A stretch of 64,000 bases of DNA from Chitinophaga pinensis (GTDB lineage: Bacteria; Bacteroidota; Bacteroidia; Chitinophagales; CAMDFR01), in contig CAMART010000003.1 in NCBI GenBank assembly GCA_945860705.1, positions 62,001 to 126,000 of the forward strand. The letters are read 5' to 3'. Shown piece after piece: positions 1 to 9,657 of this stretch. The notes below the pieces were generated by a model. It was given only the letters and a program-made list of their open reading frames with translations, was not told where the DNA came from and did no database searches. Every line of letters starts with the position of its first letter. Within the stretch, counting starts at the first letter, position 1. A program made the position numbers and the translations under genes.

Positions 1-513
1 AAAAAAGGTCCTTACTTTTTTGCTGATACTACTATGAATACAGACCCTACAGCAGAGGAATTAGCAAATATTGCTGTACTAACTGCAAACACTATCAAAC
101 AATTTAATATTACTCCACGCATTGCCATGTTGTCTTACTCAAACTTTGGTTCTACAAATAACGGAGAGATACCACGAAAAGTACAAAAAGCTGTGAGTAT
201 ATTACACAAAAATCATCCGGATTTGATTGTCGATGGCGATATACAAGCCAACTTTGCAGTAAATAATGATTTATTAAAAGAACAATTTCCATTCAGTCAG
301 TTAGTAGATAAAAATGTAAACACATTCATATTTCCAAACCTTGCTTCGGGAAATATTGCTTATAAACTCATGCAAGAACTAGGCAATGCAGAAGCTATAG
401 GACCGGTATTAATGGGACTCAAAAAACCTATACATATACTTCAATTAGGTAGTTCGGTAAGAGAGATTGTAAATATGACTGCTATTGCTGTGGTAGATGC
501 TCAGAATAAATAA
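1..513 (+). CDS. maeB: NADP-dependent malic enzyme, C-terminal fragment (phosphotransacetylase-like domain)
   Basis: The reading frame is open from base 1, so the gene begins before the window and only its last 170 residues are seen. They match the phosphate-acetyltransferase-like C-terminal domain fused to bacterial MaeB malic enzymes, with the recognisable stretches MNTDPTAEELA, DGDIQANFAV and FPNLASGNIAYKL near the end. The full enzyme decarboxylates malate to pyruvate. The catalytic malic-enzyme half is outside the window, so a stand-alone phosphate acetyltransferase cannot be fully excluded. The next gene starts about 60 bases downstream on the same strand. Confidence 0.85.
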   Translation, partial: KKGPYFFADTTMNTDPTAEELANIAVLTANTIKQFNITPRIAMLSYSNFGSTNNGEIPRKVQKAVSILHKNHPDLIVDGDIQANFAVNNDLLKEQFPFSQLVDKNVNTFIFPNLASGNIAYKLMQELGNAEAIGPVLMGLKKPIHILQLGSSVREIVNMTAIAVVDAQNK

Positions 514-574
514 TATCAATAAAAAAAACGCATATTTTTACAAATATTTTAAACAAACACACAAAAATTTAAAA

Positions 575-2242
575 ATGAAAAAACAATTCCTAGTACTTTC
601 AATAAGTTTATTATTCTTATTGAATTTAAATGCTCAAACAGCAAAAACTACCATTACTTGGGGTTCTGAATTTATGTCACCTAAAAAACATGTTTTTACA
701 GGAGTTTTAGGAAATCCTAAAGATGGATACGTATCTATCAATCAGCGATATGGCAAAAGTTTGACATTACAAAAATTTAACACTGATTTAAAATTAAAAT
801 CTGAAAATGCTGTAGACTTAAAAACTATGCCTAAAGGCTATATGAGCGAGTTTTTTTTAGATATGAATAATAAATACTATTGGGTATATTCTACATGGGA
901 TAAGAAAGCTAAAATAGAACAACTCAATGTACGACCTATAGATATAAGTACTGCAAAACTTACAGGTAAGTCTACTCCTGTAATAAAATCAGATAAAAAA
1001 TTAGCAGGTGATTTAGTTGCTACTGGATTTTATAAAATAGGGACTGCGAATAAATGGGAAAGCGAATTATCTGATAATGGTAGCAAAGTTTTAGTTCATT
1101 ATAGATTGAAACCTGAGATAAAAGACGATTCTAAAAATAAAGATGTAATTGGATTATATGTATTTGATAGCGAATTTGAGGAAATATCAGGGAGACGTGT
1201 AGAAATGCCATATGTAGAAGAATTTCTTGATATTATGTCTTATCAAATAGATAATGCAGGCAATGCTTACATACTAGGTAAAGTATATGAAGGAAGTAAA
1301 AAAGAAAAAACAAAAGATAAAAAACCAAATTATCATTTTGAGATTTTTAAATACACTAAAGATAATTCTGAGGCAATAAAAATTTCATTAAAACTAGAAT
1401 CTACTTTTGTAAGCTCTATAAAACTTGTAGAAGGTAAAGAGGGTAATATGATATTGGTAGGCTATTATTCTAAATCTACATATGGTGCAGCAGATGGTGT
1501 ATTTTGTTTCAACCTAAATAGTACGACTAATAAAATCGAAAATAAATTTAAAGGATTTTATGAGTTTCCATCAGATATTATGAAAGCATACGAAAAAAGT
1601 AGAACTGCAAAAAAAGTAAATGATAAGGAAGCAAAAGATGCCAATGAATTAACATCTTTAAAAATCAAAGATATCATGGTAAATGAAGATGGAAGCTTTG
1701 ATGTTTTTGGAGAAGAATATACACATATATGGTATGTGAGAATAAATAATAGAAGAGTGGAATATGTTCACAAATTAATCTACGGAGATATTTATGTAAT
1801 GCGTATTGGTGCTGATGGAGAAATGAAACAAGTAAATAAAATACCAAAATATCAATTTAAATCATTAACTACATCTAGTCCTGTACTAGCTAATGAAGTA
1901 TTTGGAATGTCTTTCTATCTAGATAAAAAAGATGGTAATTATTTTATATACTATGTAGATAATCTAAAAAATCTAAATATCAAAGCTACAGATGCTCCAG
2001 AAAGACATGTTGATGGTGCAGGTGGTGTATTGATGTCAACTAAATTAGGCTCTGATGGAAGCTTGACAAAAAATAAATTGTTTGATTTTAGAGAAAAGAA
2101 ATATTATATCAATGTAACAGAAATGGATAGAATAGGACCAAATGACTATGTAGCTCTAGCATATGCATATTCTGATAGTCCATTTGCATATCTTACATTC
2201 AATAGCAAACCAAAAAAGTTTGTTCAAATCAGTGTTAAATAA
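575..2242 (+). CDS. Secreted protein of unknown function
   Basis: This 555-residue protein begins with a clear signal peptide (MKKQFLVLSISLLFLLNLNAQ), and I place its start at that methionine. The open frame reaches 26 codons further upstream, but those residues are not signal-like and overlap the malic enzyme end. The mature part is lysine-rich and beta-rich with repeated hydrophobic strands, which suggests a periplasmic or surface propeller or beta-sandwich protein. I see no catalytic motif and no T9SS sorting domain. A rho-independent terminator follows directly. I do not recognise the family. Confidence 0.8.
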   Translation: MKKQFLVLSISLLFLLNLNAQTAKTTITWGSEFMSPKKHVFTGVLGNPKDGYVSINQRYGKSLTLQKFNTDLKLKSENAVDLKTMPKGYMSEFFLDMNNKYYWVYSTWDKKAKIEQLNVRPIDISTAKLTGKSTPVIKSDKKLAGDLVATGFYKIGTANKWESELSDNGSKVLVHYRLKPEIKDDSKNKDVIGLYVFDSEFEEISGRRVEMPYVEEFLDIMSYQIDNAGNAYILGKVYEGSKKEKTKDKKPNYHFEIFKYTKDNSEAIKISLKLESTFVSSIKLVEGKEGNMILVGYYSKSTYGAADGVFCFNLNSTTNKIENKFKGFYEFPSDIMKAYEKSRTAKKVNDKEAKDANELTSLKIKDIMVNEDGSFDVFGEEYTHIWYVRINNRRVEYVHKLIYGDIYVMRIGADGEMKQVNKIPKYQFKSLTTSSPVLANEVFGMSFYLDKKDGNYFIYYVDNLKNLNIKATDAPERHVDGAGGVLMSTKLGSDGSLTKNKLFDFREKKYYINVTEMDRIGPNDYVALAYAYSDSPFAYLTFNSKPKKFVQISVK

Positions 2243-2264
2243 TTTATATAAAAAAAACAAATAC

Positions 2265-2297
2265 AAAGCCATCCAAAACATTGGGTGGCTTTTTTTG
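2265..2297 (+). terminator. Rho-independent terminator after the secreted protein gene
   Basis: AGCCATCC (2267-2274) pairs with GGGTGGCT (2283-2290), with one G-T pair and an 8-base loop, and a run of T follows. It lies 25 bases past the stop codon of the secreted protein gene. Confidence 0.85.
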
Positions 2298-2323
2298 TCT
2301 ATATTTTATATATTTAAATTTAT

Positions 2324-2917
2324 ATGGATGACTTTTTTCAATTAAAAAATTACATTAGTAAAATCGTAGATTTTTCTACAGATGAGATGAATGCTTTTAC
2401 TAGTAAAATGAAGATTTGTACTTATAAAAAAAACACATTTATTCTTGAAGAAGGAAAACTAGCAAAATCTATATTTTTTATAAATAAAGGTTTAACTAGA
2501 AATGTAAGTATCAAAAAAGATGGAAGTGAAGCAAGTTTATTTTTTAGCTTAGAAAATACTTTTGTTACAGAATATGCCTCATTTCTGCAAAATACGCCAG
2601 CTATCTATGGTATTCAGTGCATAGAAGAATCTGAAATAATTGAAATACCAAAAGAAAGTATTGAGCAAGCTTATATACATATTAAAGATGGGAATAAATT
2701 GGGCAGATTAATTGCTGAACATTATTTTGTGATGTTGACTAAATTTAACTATGAATCACAAATAAAAGACCCCTTACAAATATATTCTGAACTAGAAAAA
2801 AAATTTCCAAATATACATCAGCGTATTCCTCAGCATATGATAGCATCTTATTTAGGCATTAGTTCTGTACATCTTAGTAGACTAAAATCTGAAAGTATCA
2901 CTAAAAGAAAACAATAA
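2324..2917 (+). CDS. Crp/Fnr-family transcriptional regulator
   Basis: The first ~120 of 197 residues look like a cyclic-nucleotide-binding (cNMP) beta-roll, for example FILEEGKLAKSIFFINKG followed by acidic strands. The C-terminal part contains a helix-turn-helix of the Crp type (IPQHMIASYLGISSVHLSRL, about residues 167-186). I see neither the cysteine cluster of Fnr nor a convincing cAMP-binding arginine, so the ligand is unknown. Many short Bacteroidota members of this family act as local regulators. The gene stands between a terminator and a lipoprotein gene that probably has its own promoter. Confidence 0.82.
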   Translation: MDDFFQLKNYISKIVDFSTDEMNAFTSKMKICTYKKNTFILEEGKLAKSIFFINKGLTRNVSIKKDGSEASLFFSLENTFVTEYASFLQNTPAIYGIQCIEESEIIEIPKESIEQAYIHIKDGNKLGRLIAEHYFVMLTKFNYESQIKDPLQIYSELEKKFPNIHQRIPQHMIASYLGISSVHLSRLKSESITKRKQ

Positions 2918-2949
2918 CATTTGTTAATGATTATTGAATTTGATAGAAA

Positions 2950-2957
2950 TACATTTG
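2950..2957 (+). promoter_or_regulatory. Candidate -7 promoter element (TACATTTG)
   Basis: TACATTTG matches the Bacteroidota -7 consensus TAnnTTTG and sits 20 bases before the lipoprotein start at 2977. No well-spaced -33 TTTG is seen (the nearest copies give spacers of 7 and 26), so support comes from the -7 match alone. Confidence 0.4.
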
Positions 2958-2976
2958 TCATATAAATTTTAGTTAT

Positions 2977-4005
2977 ATGAAAAAGTTTTATTTTTTATCA
3001 ATTATTATAATCTTAGCGGGATGTACTACAATCATACCAGCTATTACTAAAAAGAAATCGTTTAATATTATTGATAAACCTGTTGCAAAAGAAGCTAATG
3101 AGTATTTTTGGAATAATTATCATCAAGGAAATTATGATAGTATTGATAATATTATAGCCAAACTAAATATTGCATTATTGGATGACCCTCAAAATTTGAG
3201 AACTACTGCGCACCTTGGCTTTGTTCATATATGGGCACTTGCAGAAAGACAAAGATTACAAAATGCTAATCCTTCTATAACTGAACATATTTTTTTATCT
3301 CAAAAATATTTTGATGAAGCCTATCATATGAATCCGCATGACCCTAGAATATTGGGATTTTTAGCTGATTTGACTTTAGCTGAAGGTAATCAGTTAGTAA
3401 ATAAAAGAAAAGAAACTCAAGGTTATTTTTTAGGTTTAAAATCAATAAGACAATGGCAACAGTTCAATAGGTTTTCTATTGGTTATATCATGAGTAATTT
3501 AGATACAAGTGATAAAAATTTTCAAAAAGGGCTAGAATGGCAATATGAGACAATTGATGATTGCTCTTGCGAAAAAAACACTAGAAAAACAGACTATAAA
3601 AAAGCAATAGATAATATAAGAAAATCTACAGACCCAAAAATACATAGAGCTTGCTGGAATACATGGATAGCACCACATAACTGGGAAGGATTTTGTTTAA
3701 ATTGGGGCGATATGTTAGTAAAAAATGGAGATGTTAATGAAGCAATACGTATATATAGTCTAGCTAAAGAAAGTGATAACTATCAAGAATGGCCCTACAA
3801 GAATGAACTAGAATTAAGAATCAAAAATGCGCAAAATAATGTTTCTGCATTTAATAAGCCTATTGATGAACAAAATATAAAAGATCAACAAGTGATCATG
3901 TTTAATTCAAAAATGGCTTGTATGGGTTGTCATCAAATGAGTAAAAATGAATTTCAGAAAATGGGATATCAAGAACTAGGTAAAGAATATTACTTTATTA
4001 AATAA
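2977..4005 (+). CDS. Lipoprotein with TPR-like helices and a C-terminal CxxCH motif
   Basis: The N-terminus carries a lipoprotein signal (ILAGC, Cys16), so the 342-residue protein should be membrane anchored. Its middle looks like helical TPR-type repeats (ANEYFWNNYHQGNYDSI; KYFDEAYHMNPHDPRILGFLADLTLAEG). Residues 315-319 are CMGCH, the covalent heme-c attachment pattern, only 23 residues before the end. In typical cytochromes c the motif lies near the start of the domain, so heme binding here is an inference; if real, the second ligand must come from upstream or another protein. The gene follows the Crp/Fnr regulator by 60 bases on the same strand. Confidence 0.75.
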   Translation: MKKFYFLSIIIILAGCTTIIPAITKKKSFNIIDKPVAKEANEYFWNNYHQGNYDSIDNIIAKLNIALLDDPQNLRTTAHLGFVHIWALAERQRLQNANPSITEHIFLSQKYFDEAYHMNPHDPRILGFLADLTLAEGNQLVNKRKETQGYFLGLKSIRQWQQFNRFSIGYIMSNLDTSDKNFQKGLEWQYETIDDCSCEKNTRKTDYKKAIDNIRKSTDPKIHRACWNTWIAPHNWEGFCLNWGDMLVKNGDVNEAIRIYSLAKESDNYQEWPYKNELELRIKNAQNNVSAFNKPIDEQNIKDQQVIMFNSKMACMGCHQMSKNEFQKMGYQELGKEYYFIK

Positions 4006-4053
4006 ATACTATAGTTGTTGATATAAATTTAGTCAAAGTATTTAAATCAGCTA

Positions 4054-4061
4054 TAAATTTG
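4054..4061 (+). promoter_or_regulatory. Candidate -7 promoter element upstream of purM (TAAATTTG)
   Basis: TAAATTTG matches TAnnTTTG and lies 21 bases before the purM start. A partial TTTA sits about 22 bases further upstream in place of the -33 TTTG, so the match is incomplete. Confidence 0.4.
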
Positions 4062-4081
4062 TATAGCCAAATACAATTATT

Positions 4082-5251
4082 ATGTCTGATAAATATCTAC
4101 AAAGAGGAGTTTCTGCAGCTAAAGAAGAAGTACATGCTGCTATTAAAAACTTAGACAAAGGACTATTTCCTCAAGCTTTTTGTAAAATTCATCCCGATTA
4201 TTTGGCTGGTGATAAAGACTTTGTAAATGTAATGAGTAGTGATGGTAGTGGCACAAAATCTATTATAGCCTATCTATATTGGAAAGAAACTGGCGACGCA
4301 TCTGTTTGGAGAGGTATAGCACAAGATGTAATCGTGATGAATCTAGATGACCTACTTTGTGTTGGAGCTACTGGTCCGTTTGTATACAATTCTATTATCA
4401 ATAGAAATAAACATAAAATACCTGGTGAAGTGCTCAAAGAAATCATAGAAGGTACTGCATCCTTTTTTGAGATGCTTCAAAAATATGAAATCAATTGTCA
4501 TTTTCTTGGTGGAGAAACTGCTGATCTGGGTGATATCACTCAAACTATGACTACTGACGGCACCATGACTACGCGTATGCTTCAAAAAAATATTATTAAT
4601 AATGGTAATATTCAAGCTGGTCAAGTAATAGTTGGTTTGGCTAGTTATGGACAAGCGATTTATGAAAATGAATATAATAGCGGCATAGGTAGCAATGGGT
4701 TGACTTCTGCTCGACATGATTTACTATCTAAAAAATATGCTACTCTTTATCCAGAATCATTTGATTCAAATACCAATCAAAATGTTTTATATTGTGGGAA
4801 ATATAGTGTTACTGACCAATTGCCTAATTTGCCTTTAAACATTGGAAAAATGTTGCTCTCTCCTACTCGTACTTTTAGTCCTGTGATAAAAAATATTTTA
4901 AATAATTGTGGTGATAAAATAAGAGGTTTAGTTCATTGCACAGGAGGTGGACAAACAAAAGTGCTACATTACATTCAAAATGTAGATATAGTTAAAAATA
5001 ATTTATTGCCTATTTCTGACTTCTTTCAGTTGATAAAAAACGAATCGAATGTAAGCTGGCAAGAGATGTATAAAGTATATAATTGTGGGACTAAATTTGA
5101 ATTATATACTGATGAAACTACTGCATCAGAAGTGATTCAAATAGCCAACTCATTTGGTATAGATGCGCAAATAATAGGATATACTTCAACTCAAAAGGAA
5201 TCTAAACCTAGAGTGATAATTCAAAATAATGGAGAAGAAATAGTTTATTAA
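4082..5251 (+). CDS. purM: Phosphoribosylformylglycinamidine cyclo-ligase (AIR synthase)
   Basis: This cytoplasmic enzyme of purine synthesis closes FGAM to aminoimidazole ribonucleotide using ATP. The 389-residue protein shows the AIRS-family pattern: the N-terminal start KYLQRGVSAAKEEVHAAI, the metal and phosphate region VMNLDDLLCVGA, the glycine-rich GGETADLGDI and the C-terminal-domain stretch IRGLVHCTGGGQTKVL. It is longer than the ~345-residue enterobacterial enzyme. It is a single-gene unit ending at a bidirectional terminator, with lon converging from the other side. Confidence 0.93.
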   Translation: MSDKYLQRGVSAAKEEVHAAIKNLDKGLFPQAFCKIHPDYLAGDKDFVNVMSSDGSGTKSIIAYLYWKETGDASVWRGIAQDVIVMNLDDLLCVGATGPFVYNSIINRNKHKIPGEVLKEIIEGTASFFEMLQKYEINCHFLGGETADLGDITQTMTTDGTMTTRMLQKNIINNGNIQAGQVIVGLASYGQAIYENEYNSGIGSNGLTSARHDLLSKKYATLYPESFDSNTNQNVLYCGKYSVTDQLPNLPLNIGKMLLSPTRTFSPVIKNILNNCGDKIRGLVHCTGGGQTKVLHYIQNVDIVKNNLLPISDFFQLIKNESNVSWQEMYKVYNCGTKFELYTDETTASEVIQIANSFGIDAQIIGYTSTQKESKPRVIIQNNGEEIVY

Positions 5252-5270
5252 AAATAATACATAAAAACAA

Positions 5271-5305
5271 AAAGGGATTTATCAATTGATAAATCCCTTT
5301 TTTAT
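5271..5305. terminator. Bidirectional terminator between purM and lon
   Basis: A perfect 13-bp stem (AAAGGGATTTATC at 5271-5283 with its complement at 5288-5300) closes an AATT loop. It has T runs on both strands and lies between two convergent genes, so it can stop transcription from either side. Confidence 0.9.
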
Positions 5306-5326
5306 GTGTAAAAATATAATGATATC

Positions 5327-7729
5327 TTACGCCAACACTATCTTCAACACTTCTTCCATTCTATCTACATAATGGAATTTAAGTGATTTGATATATTCTT
5401 CTTTTATTTCTTCTACATCTTTTCTATTCATAGTGCTCATCACTATTTCTTTCATACCTGAGCGTTTAGCAGCTAAGATTTTTTCTTTGATACCACCTAC
5501 AGGAAGCACTTTGCCTCTTAGGGTTATTTCGCCAGTCATAGCTAAGTGCGATTTGATAGGCTTATCCAATAACAACGATGTAAGCGCAGATAATATAGTG
5601 ATACCAGCAGATGGACCATCTTTTGGCACAGCACCTTCTGGTACATGCAAGTGAAAATCATTCTCTTCAAATAGCTTCGTATCTATTTTAAGTTTTGCTG
5701 CATTAGATTTTATAAATGTCAAAGCAGTACTTGCAGATTCTTTCATCACATCGCCTAGTTTACCTGTAAGTATCAAAGCACCTTTCCCTTTATATTTGCT
5801 GGTTTCTATATACAATATATCGCCACCTACAGAAGTATAAGCAAGACCAACAGCTACTCCACTAGGAGTCTTTTCATTATATAAATTTCTATCATATTTT
5901 GCAGCACCAAGCACCCTATACAAGTCTTCACATTTCACATCTTCTTCATAGGCTTCTTCCATCACTATATGTTTAGCTGCATAACGCATCACACTTGCTA
6001 GCACTCTATCCAGCTCCCGCACACCGCTTTCACGAGTATATTCATCTATGATTTGATTGAGTGTTTTCTTACCTACTTTTATATCTTTTAGTTTTAGTCC
6101 ATGCGCTTTTCGTTGCTTTGGTACCAAATAGTTTTGTGCTATTTCCAATTTTTCTTCAGTAGAGTATCCATCTATTTGTATGATCTCCATTCTATCTCTG
6201 AGTGCTGGATGTATACCCGCTAACGAATTTGCGGTAGCTATAAACATCACTTTAGATAAGTCATAATCAAGCTCTAAATAGTTGTCATAGAAGTTGGCAT
6301 TTTGTTCTGGGTCTAGCACTTCTAATAAAGCCGAAGCAGGATCGCCTCTGAAGTCATTCCCTATTTTATCTATTTCATCTAAAATAAAAACAGGATTAGA
6401 CGATTTTGCTTTTTTCAATGATTGAACAATACGACCTGGCATAGCACCAATATAGGTTTTTCTATGTCCACGTATTTCGCTTTCGTCATGCAGACCGCCC
6501 AATGCCATACGCACATATTTTCTATCTATAGAGTCTGCAATAGATTTGCCTAATGAGGTTTTACCCACACCTGGAGGACCTACCAAACAAAGAATAGGTG
6601 ATTTGAAATCTCCTTTTAGTTTTAGAACTGCTAAGTATTCGAGTATTCTTTCTTTTACTTTATCTAAACCAAAATGATCTTTATCTAAAATTTCTTTAGT
6701 CTTCTTTAGGTCAAATTTATCTTTGGTATATTCTCCCCAAGGAAGCTCCAGCAACAAATCTAAATAATTTAATATCACCCCATATTCAGCCGCTGCAGGA
6801 TTGGTTCTTTCTAGCTTGGCGAGTTCCTTATCAAATGCTTCTTTGGCATGAGCCGTAAGTTTAGCTGATTCAGATTTTTCTCTCAATCTTTTCACTTCTT
6901 TGCTCACGCTATCACCACCCAATTCTTCTTGAATGATACGCATTTGTTGACTCAAAAAATAATCTCTTTGTTGTTTGTCAAGGTCGCCTTTTACTTTATC
7001 TTGAATTTGATTTTTGAGCTCTAACAATTGCATTTCTTCATTCAATAAAGTATAGCAAGTATTGGCTCTTTCGTAGAGTTCATTTATTTCAAGTATTGCC
7101 TGTTTTTTAGCTAAGTCAATATTCAAATTGGATATGACAAAATGTATTAAAAAAGTAGGATTATTAATATTATTTAAAATCGTAGCTGCTTCAGTAGGAA
7201 TATTTGGTGAAGATTTGATGATTTGTTTTGATAAATCTTTGATACTGCTTATCAATGCATTGAAGCCTTTTTCATCCGTAGCTTTCACATCATTTAGTGG
7301 GGTGATATTTCCTATGAAAAATGGTTCTTCTTGCACCATCTCGCCCAGTGCAAATCGTCTATTACCTTGTATGATTACCGTAGTAGAACCATCGGGCATT
7401 TTGAGTCTTTTCAATATCTTTGCTATAGTACCTACTCGATGCAGTCCATCGGGGTTTGCTTCCTCTTCATTGGGGTCTTTTTGGCTGATGATACCTATGA
7501 TTTTATCTTTTTTGTACGCTTCATTTACGGCAGCTATAGATTTATCTCTTCCTACAGTGATAGGCAATACTACACCGGGGAAAAGCACGGTATTTCTAAG
7601 AGCTACTAATGGTAAAACATTAGCAATATCGGCATCTTTGAGCATTTCTACATCATCATCACTCAATACTGGTAAAAACTCTACCTCATCATCTCCATTT
7701 TGTAGATTCATTCTGTGATTATCAAACAT
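5327..7729 (-). CDS. lon: ATP-dependent Lon protease
   Basis: This 800-residue cytosolic AAA+ serine protease degrades misfolded and regulatory proteins. The order is an N-terminal substrate-binding LON domain (from about LPLVALRNTVLFPGVVLPI), a coiled helical region, an AAA+ module with Walker A GPPGVGKTS, Walker B VFILDEIDKIG, and the protease domain. The Ser-Lys dyad is Ser707 (DGPSAG) and Lys750 (GGIKEK). Length and motifs are those of the soluble LonA type with all catalytic residues present. It faces purM across a shared terminator and is divergent from the UbiB-family gene. Confidence 0.97.
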   Translation of the reverse strand: MFDNHRMNLQNGDDEVEFLPVLSDDDVEMLKDADIANVLPLVALRNTVLFPGVVLPITVGRDKSIAAVNEAYKKDKIIGIISQKDPNEEEANPDGLHRVGTIAKILKRLKMPDGSTTVIIQGNRRFALGEMVQEEPFFIGNITPLNDVKATDEKGFNALISSIKDLSKQIIKSSPNIPTEAATILNNINNPTFLIHFVISNLNIDLAKKQAILEINELYERANTCYTLLNEEMQLLELKNQIQDKVKGDLDKQQRDYFLSQQMRIIQEELGGDSVSKEVKRLREKSESAKLTAHAKEAFDKELAKLERTNPAAAEYGVILNYLDLLLELPWGEYTKDKFDLKKTKEILDKDHFGLDKVKERILEYLAVLKLKGDFKSPILCLVGPPGVGKTSLGKSIADSIDRKYVRMALGGLHDESEIRGHRKTYIGAMPGRIVQSLKKAKSSNPVFILDEIDKIGNDFRGDPASALLEVLDPEQNANFYDNYLELDYDLSKVMFIATANSLAGIHPALRDRMEIIQIDGYSTEEKLEIAQNYLVPKQRKAHGLKLKDIKVGKKTLNQIIDEYTRESGVRELDRVLASVMRYAAKHIVMEEAYEEDVKCEDLYRVLGAAKYDRNLYNEKTPSGVAVGLAYTSVGGDILYIETSKYKGKGALILTGKLGDVMKESASTALTFIKSNAAKLKIDTKLFEENDFHLHVPEGAVPKDGPSAGITILSALTSLLLDKPIKSHLAMTGEITLRGKVLPVGGIKEKILAAKRSGMKEIVMSTMNRKDVEEIKEEYIKSLKFHYVDRMEEVLKIVLA

Positions 7730-7782
7730 AAATATGATTTTTTATTTTATATCTTTTCTTTATGACAATTATTATTCCAAGT

Positions 7783-7790
7783 CAAAAATA
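7783..7790 (-). promoter_or_regulatory. Candidate -7 element for lon (TATTTTTG on the minus strand)
   Basis: Read on the minus strand, TATTTTTG matches TAnnTTTG and lies about 53 bases upstream of the lon start. I find no clear -33 TTTG at the usual distance. No heat-shock type operator is evident in this 225-base divergent region. Confidence 0.3.
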
Positions 7791-7907
7791 CTGACATAAT
7801 TGGTAAAATGTGGCAGAGAATAAAATTAAAATATCTCAAAATTAAATATTTGGGAATGCTGTAAACTCAATATTTTACGACTAGGAATTATATATTACTC
7901 TATTAAT

Positions 7908-7939
7908 CTTGCATAAAAAAGTAAAAAGTAATACGTTTG
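7908..7939 (+). promoter_or_regulatory. Bacteroidota-type promoter for the UbiB-family gene
   Basis: CTTG at 7908-7911 is followed after 20 bases by TACGTTTG at 7932-7939. This fits the -33 (TTTG, three of four) and -7 (TAnnTTTG) consensus with normal spacing. Transcription would start very close to the ATG at 7955. Confidence 0.55.
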
Positions 7940-7954
7940 TTGTATATTTAACAT

Positions 7955-9628
7955 ATGTCTATTTTTCCAAATTTTAAAATCTTACGTAGGTATCATGAAA
8001 TAATCCGTATTTTATTTAAGTATGGTTTTCAGGATATCATTGCAGATGCAGGTTTTTCGTATAGAGCCAGATTTGCAAAAACTTTTTTACCAGATAATAT
8101 TATTGAGGATATACAAAAACATTCGAAGTGGGAACGCATGCGAATGGCTACTGAAGAATTGGGCACTACGTTTATAAAATTTGGTCAAATACTGAGTAAT
8201 CATCCAGATATCATACCTCTTGAATTAGTTGCAGAATTTGAAAAACTACAAAACAAAGTTCCTCCGTTTAGTACTGATGACGCTAAAAAAATTATTGAAC
8301 AAGAATTAGGAGCAAGTATAGAATCTATTTTCAAACAATTTGATGAAGAGCCTTTTGCAAGCGCATCTATTGCTCAAGTGCATAAAGCAAAATTGATAGA
8401 TGGAACTACAGTAGTGATAAAAGTAAGAAGACCTGATATACTAGAAAAGATAAATTTAGATATAGATATAATGAAATTTTTCTCTACCAAATTGATGGAG
8501 AATGGTTACTTTATCAATCTAGATCCAGTAGGTATCGTTAGGGCATTTGAAAACGCCATACAAAAAGAAGTAGACCTAAGACACGAAGGATATAATTTAC
8601 AAAGATTTACAGGCAATTTTAAAGATAGTAAAATAGTATATGTACCAAAATATTATCCAAAATATACTACCAATAAAATACTTACAATGGAATTTATTGA
8701 TGGGGTGCATCCTTATGACAGTGCTGGATTAGAGAAAATAGGGGTAACTCCTCATCAATTAGTAGTCAATGGTATGTATGCATTGTTTCAACAGATTTTT
8801 GAATTTGGATTTTTTCATGCAGACCCACATCCAGGAAATTTATTTGCGTTGCCGGGCAATAAAGTTTGTTTTATCGATTTTGGAATGATGGGCACCGTAT
8901 TAAAAAGTGATGTAGAATTTTTTGCAGATATTGTATATGGAGTGATAGCTAAAGATTCAAAACGGCTAATTTGGGGACTAAAAAACATTGCAATAAGCCA
9001 AGAATTTGATGGTGTAAAATCTTTTGAATATGATGTAGAAGATATCATACAAGAATATCATTCATTACCACTCGACAAAGTAAATATCACTGCACTTTTT
9101 AATCAATTGATAGAATTGGCAAATAAATATAAAATAAAAATGCCATCAGATTATTTTTTACTTTCAAAATGTTTGATAACAATAGAAGGTGTAGGAAGAA
9201 GAGTAGATCCAAGTTTGAATATAATGGACGAACTAAAACCGCATATCACTAAAACTCTAGAATCTGAATATAGTCCTATAAGTATTGCAAAAAAAATGCT
9301 CAACTCAGCTAGAGATTCCTTATTCTTAATAGAAAACTTACCAAATGATATCAGAGATATCGTATCAAAAGTAAAAAAAGGAGAAATAAAAGTAGCTATA
9401 GAACATGAGGGTTTAAGTGAAATGACCAACAAGATAGACAAAGCTAGTAATAGAATAACTGGTGGATTTATTATTGGTTGTATACTTATAGCTTCTGCCG
9501 CACTGATAGCAGTAAAATTTCCACCAGTTTATAAAAACATATCTGTATTTGGAGCACTTGGTTTTTTGATTGCAAATATTTTAGGCTTAAGAATTTTATA
9601 TGGAATATTTAAGAATAATCAGTATTGA
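7955..9628 (+). CDS. UbiB/ABC1/ADCK-family atypical kinase
   Basis: The 557-residue protein has the signature of the AarF/UbiB family: the KFGQ motif (residues 75-78), the alanine-rich loop ASASIAQVHKAKL, the ATP lysine in VVIKVRRP (Lys156), the catalytic HADPHPGN and the metal-binding FIDFGMMG. The C-terminus has two predicted membrane helices (GGFIIGCILIASAALIAVKF; ISVFGALGFLIANILGL). Family members support quinone and membrane-lipid metabolism. Menaquinone-using Bacteroidota also carry them, so a specific role in ubiquinone synthesis should not be assumed. Confidence 0.9.
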   Translation: MSIFPNFKILRRYHEIIRILFKYGFQDIIADAGFSYRARFAKTFLPDNIIEDIQKHSKWERMRMATEELGTTFIKFGQILSNHPDIIPLELVAEFEKLQNKVPPFSTDDAKKIIEQELGASIESIFKQFDEEPFASASIAQVHKAKLIDGTTVVIKVRRPDILEKINLDIDIMKFFSTKLMENGYFINLDPVGIVRAFENAIQKEVDLRHEGYNLQRFTGNFKDSKIVYVPKYYPKYTTNKILTMEFIDGVHPYDSAGLEKIGVTPHQLVVNGMYALFQQIFEFGFFHADPHPGNLFALPGNKVCFIDFGMMGTVLKSDVEFFADIVYGVIAKDSKRLIWGLKNIAISQEFDGVKSFEYDVEDIIQEYHSLPLDKVNITALFNQLIELANKYKIKMPSDYFLLSKCLITIEGVGRRVDPSLNIMDELKPHITKTLESEYSPISIAKKMLNSARDSLFLIENLPNDIRDIVSKVKKGEIKVAIEHEGLSEMTNKIDKASNRITGGFIIGCILIASAALIAVKFPPVYKNISVFGALGFLIANILGLRILYGIFKNNQY

Positions 9629-9657
9629 TATATCCTATTAGCTTGTGATTGTTTTTT

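Noticed and set aside
2163-2345. 60-codon plus frame spanning the end of the secreted protein gene and a terminator
   Set aside because: It crosses a strong rho-independent terminator and overlaps the ends of two real genes.
4352-4717. 121-codon minus-strand frame inside purM
   Set aside because: It is fully inside a well-conserved gene on the other strand and has no protein-like features.
5388-7718. Open frames on the plus strand opposite lon (up to 196 codons)
   Set aside because: They are antisense shadows of lon; their translations have no family pattern and lon has every catalytic motif.
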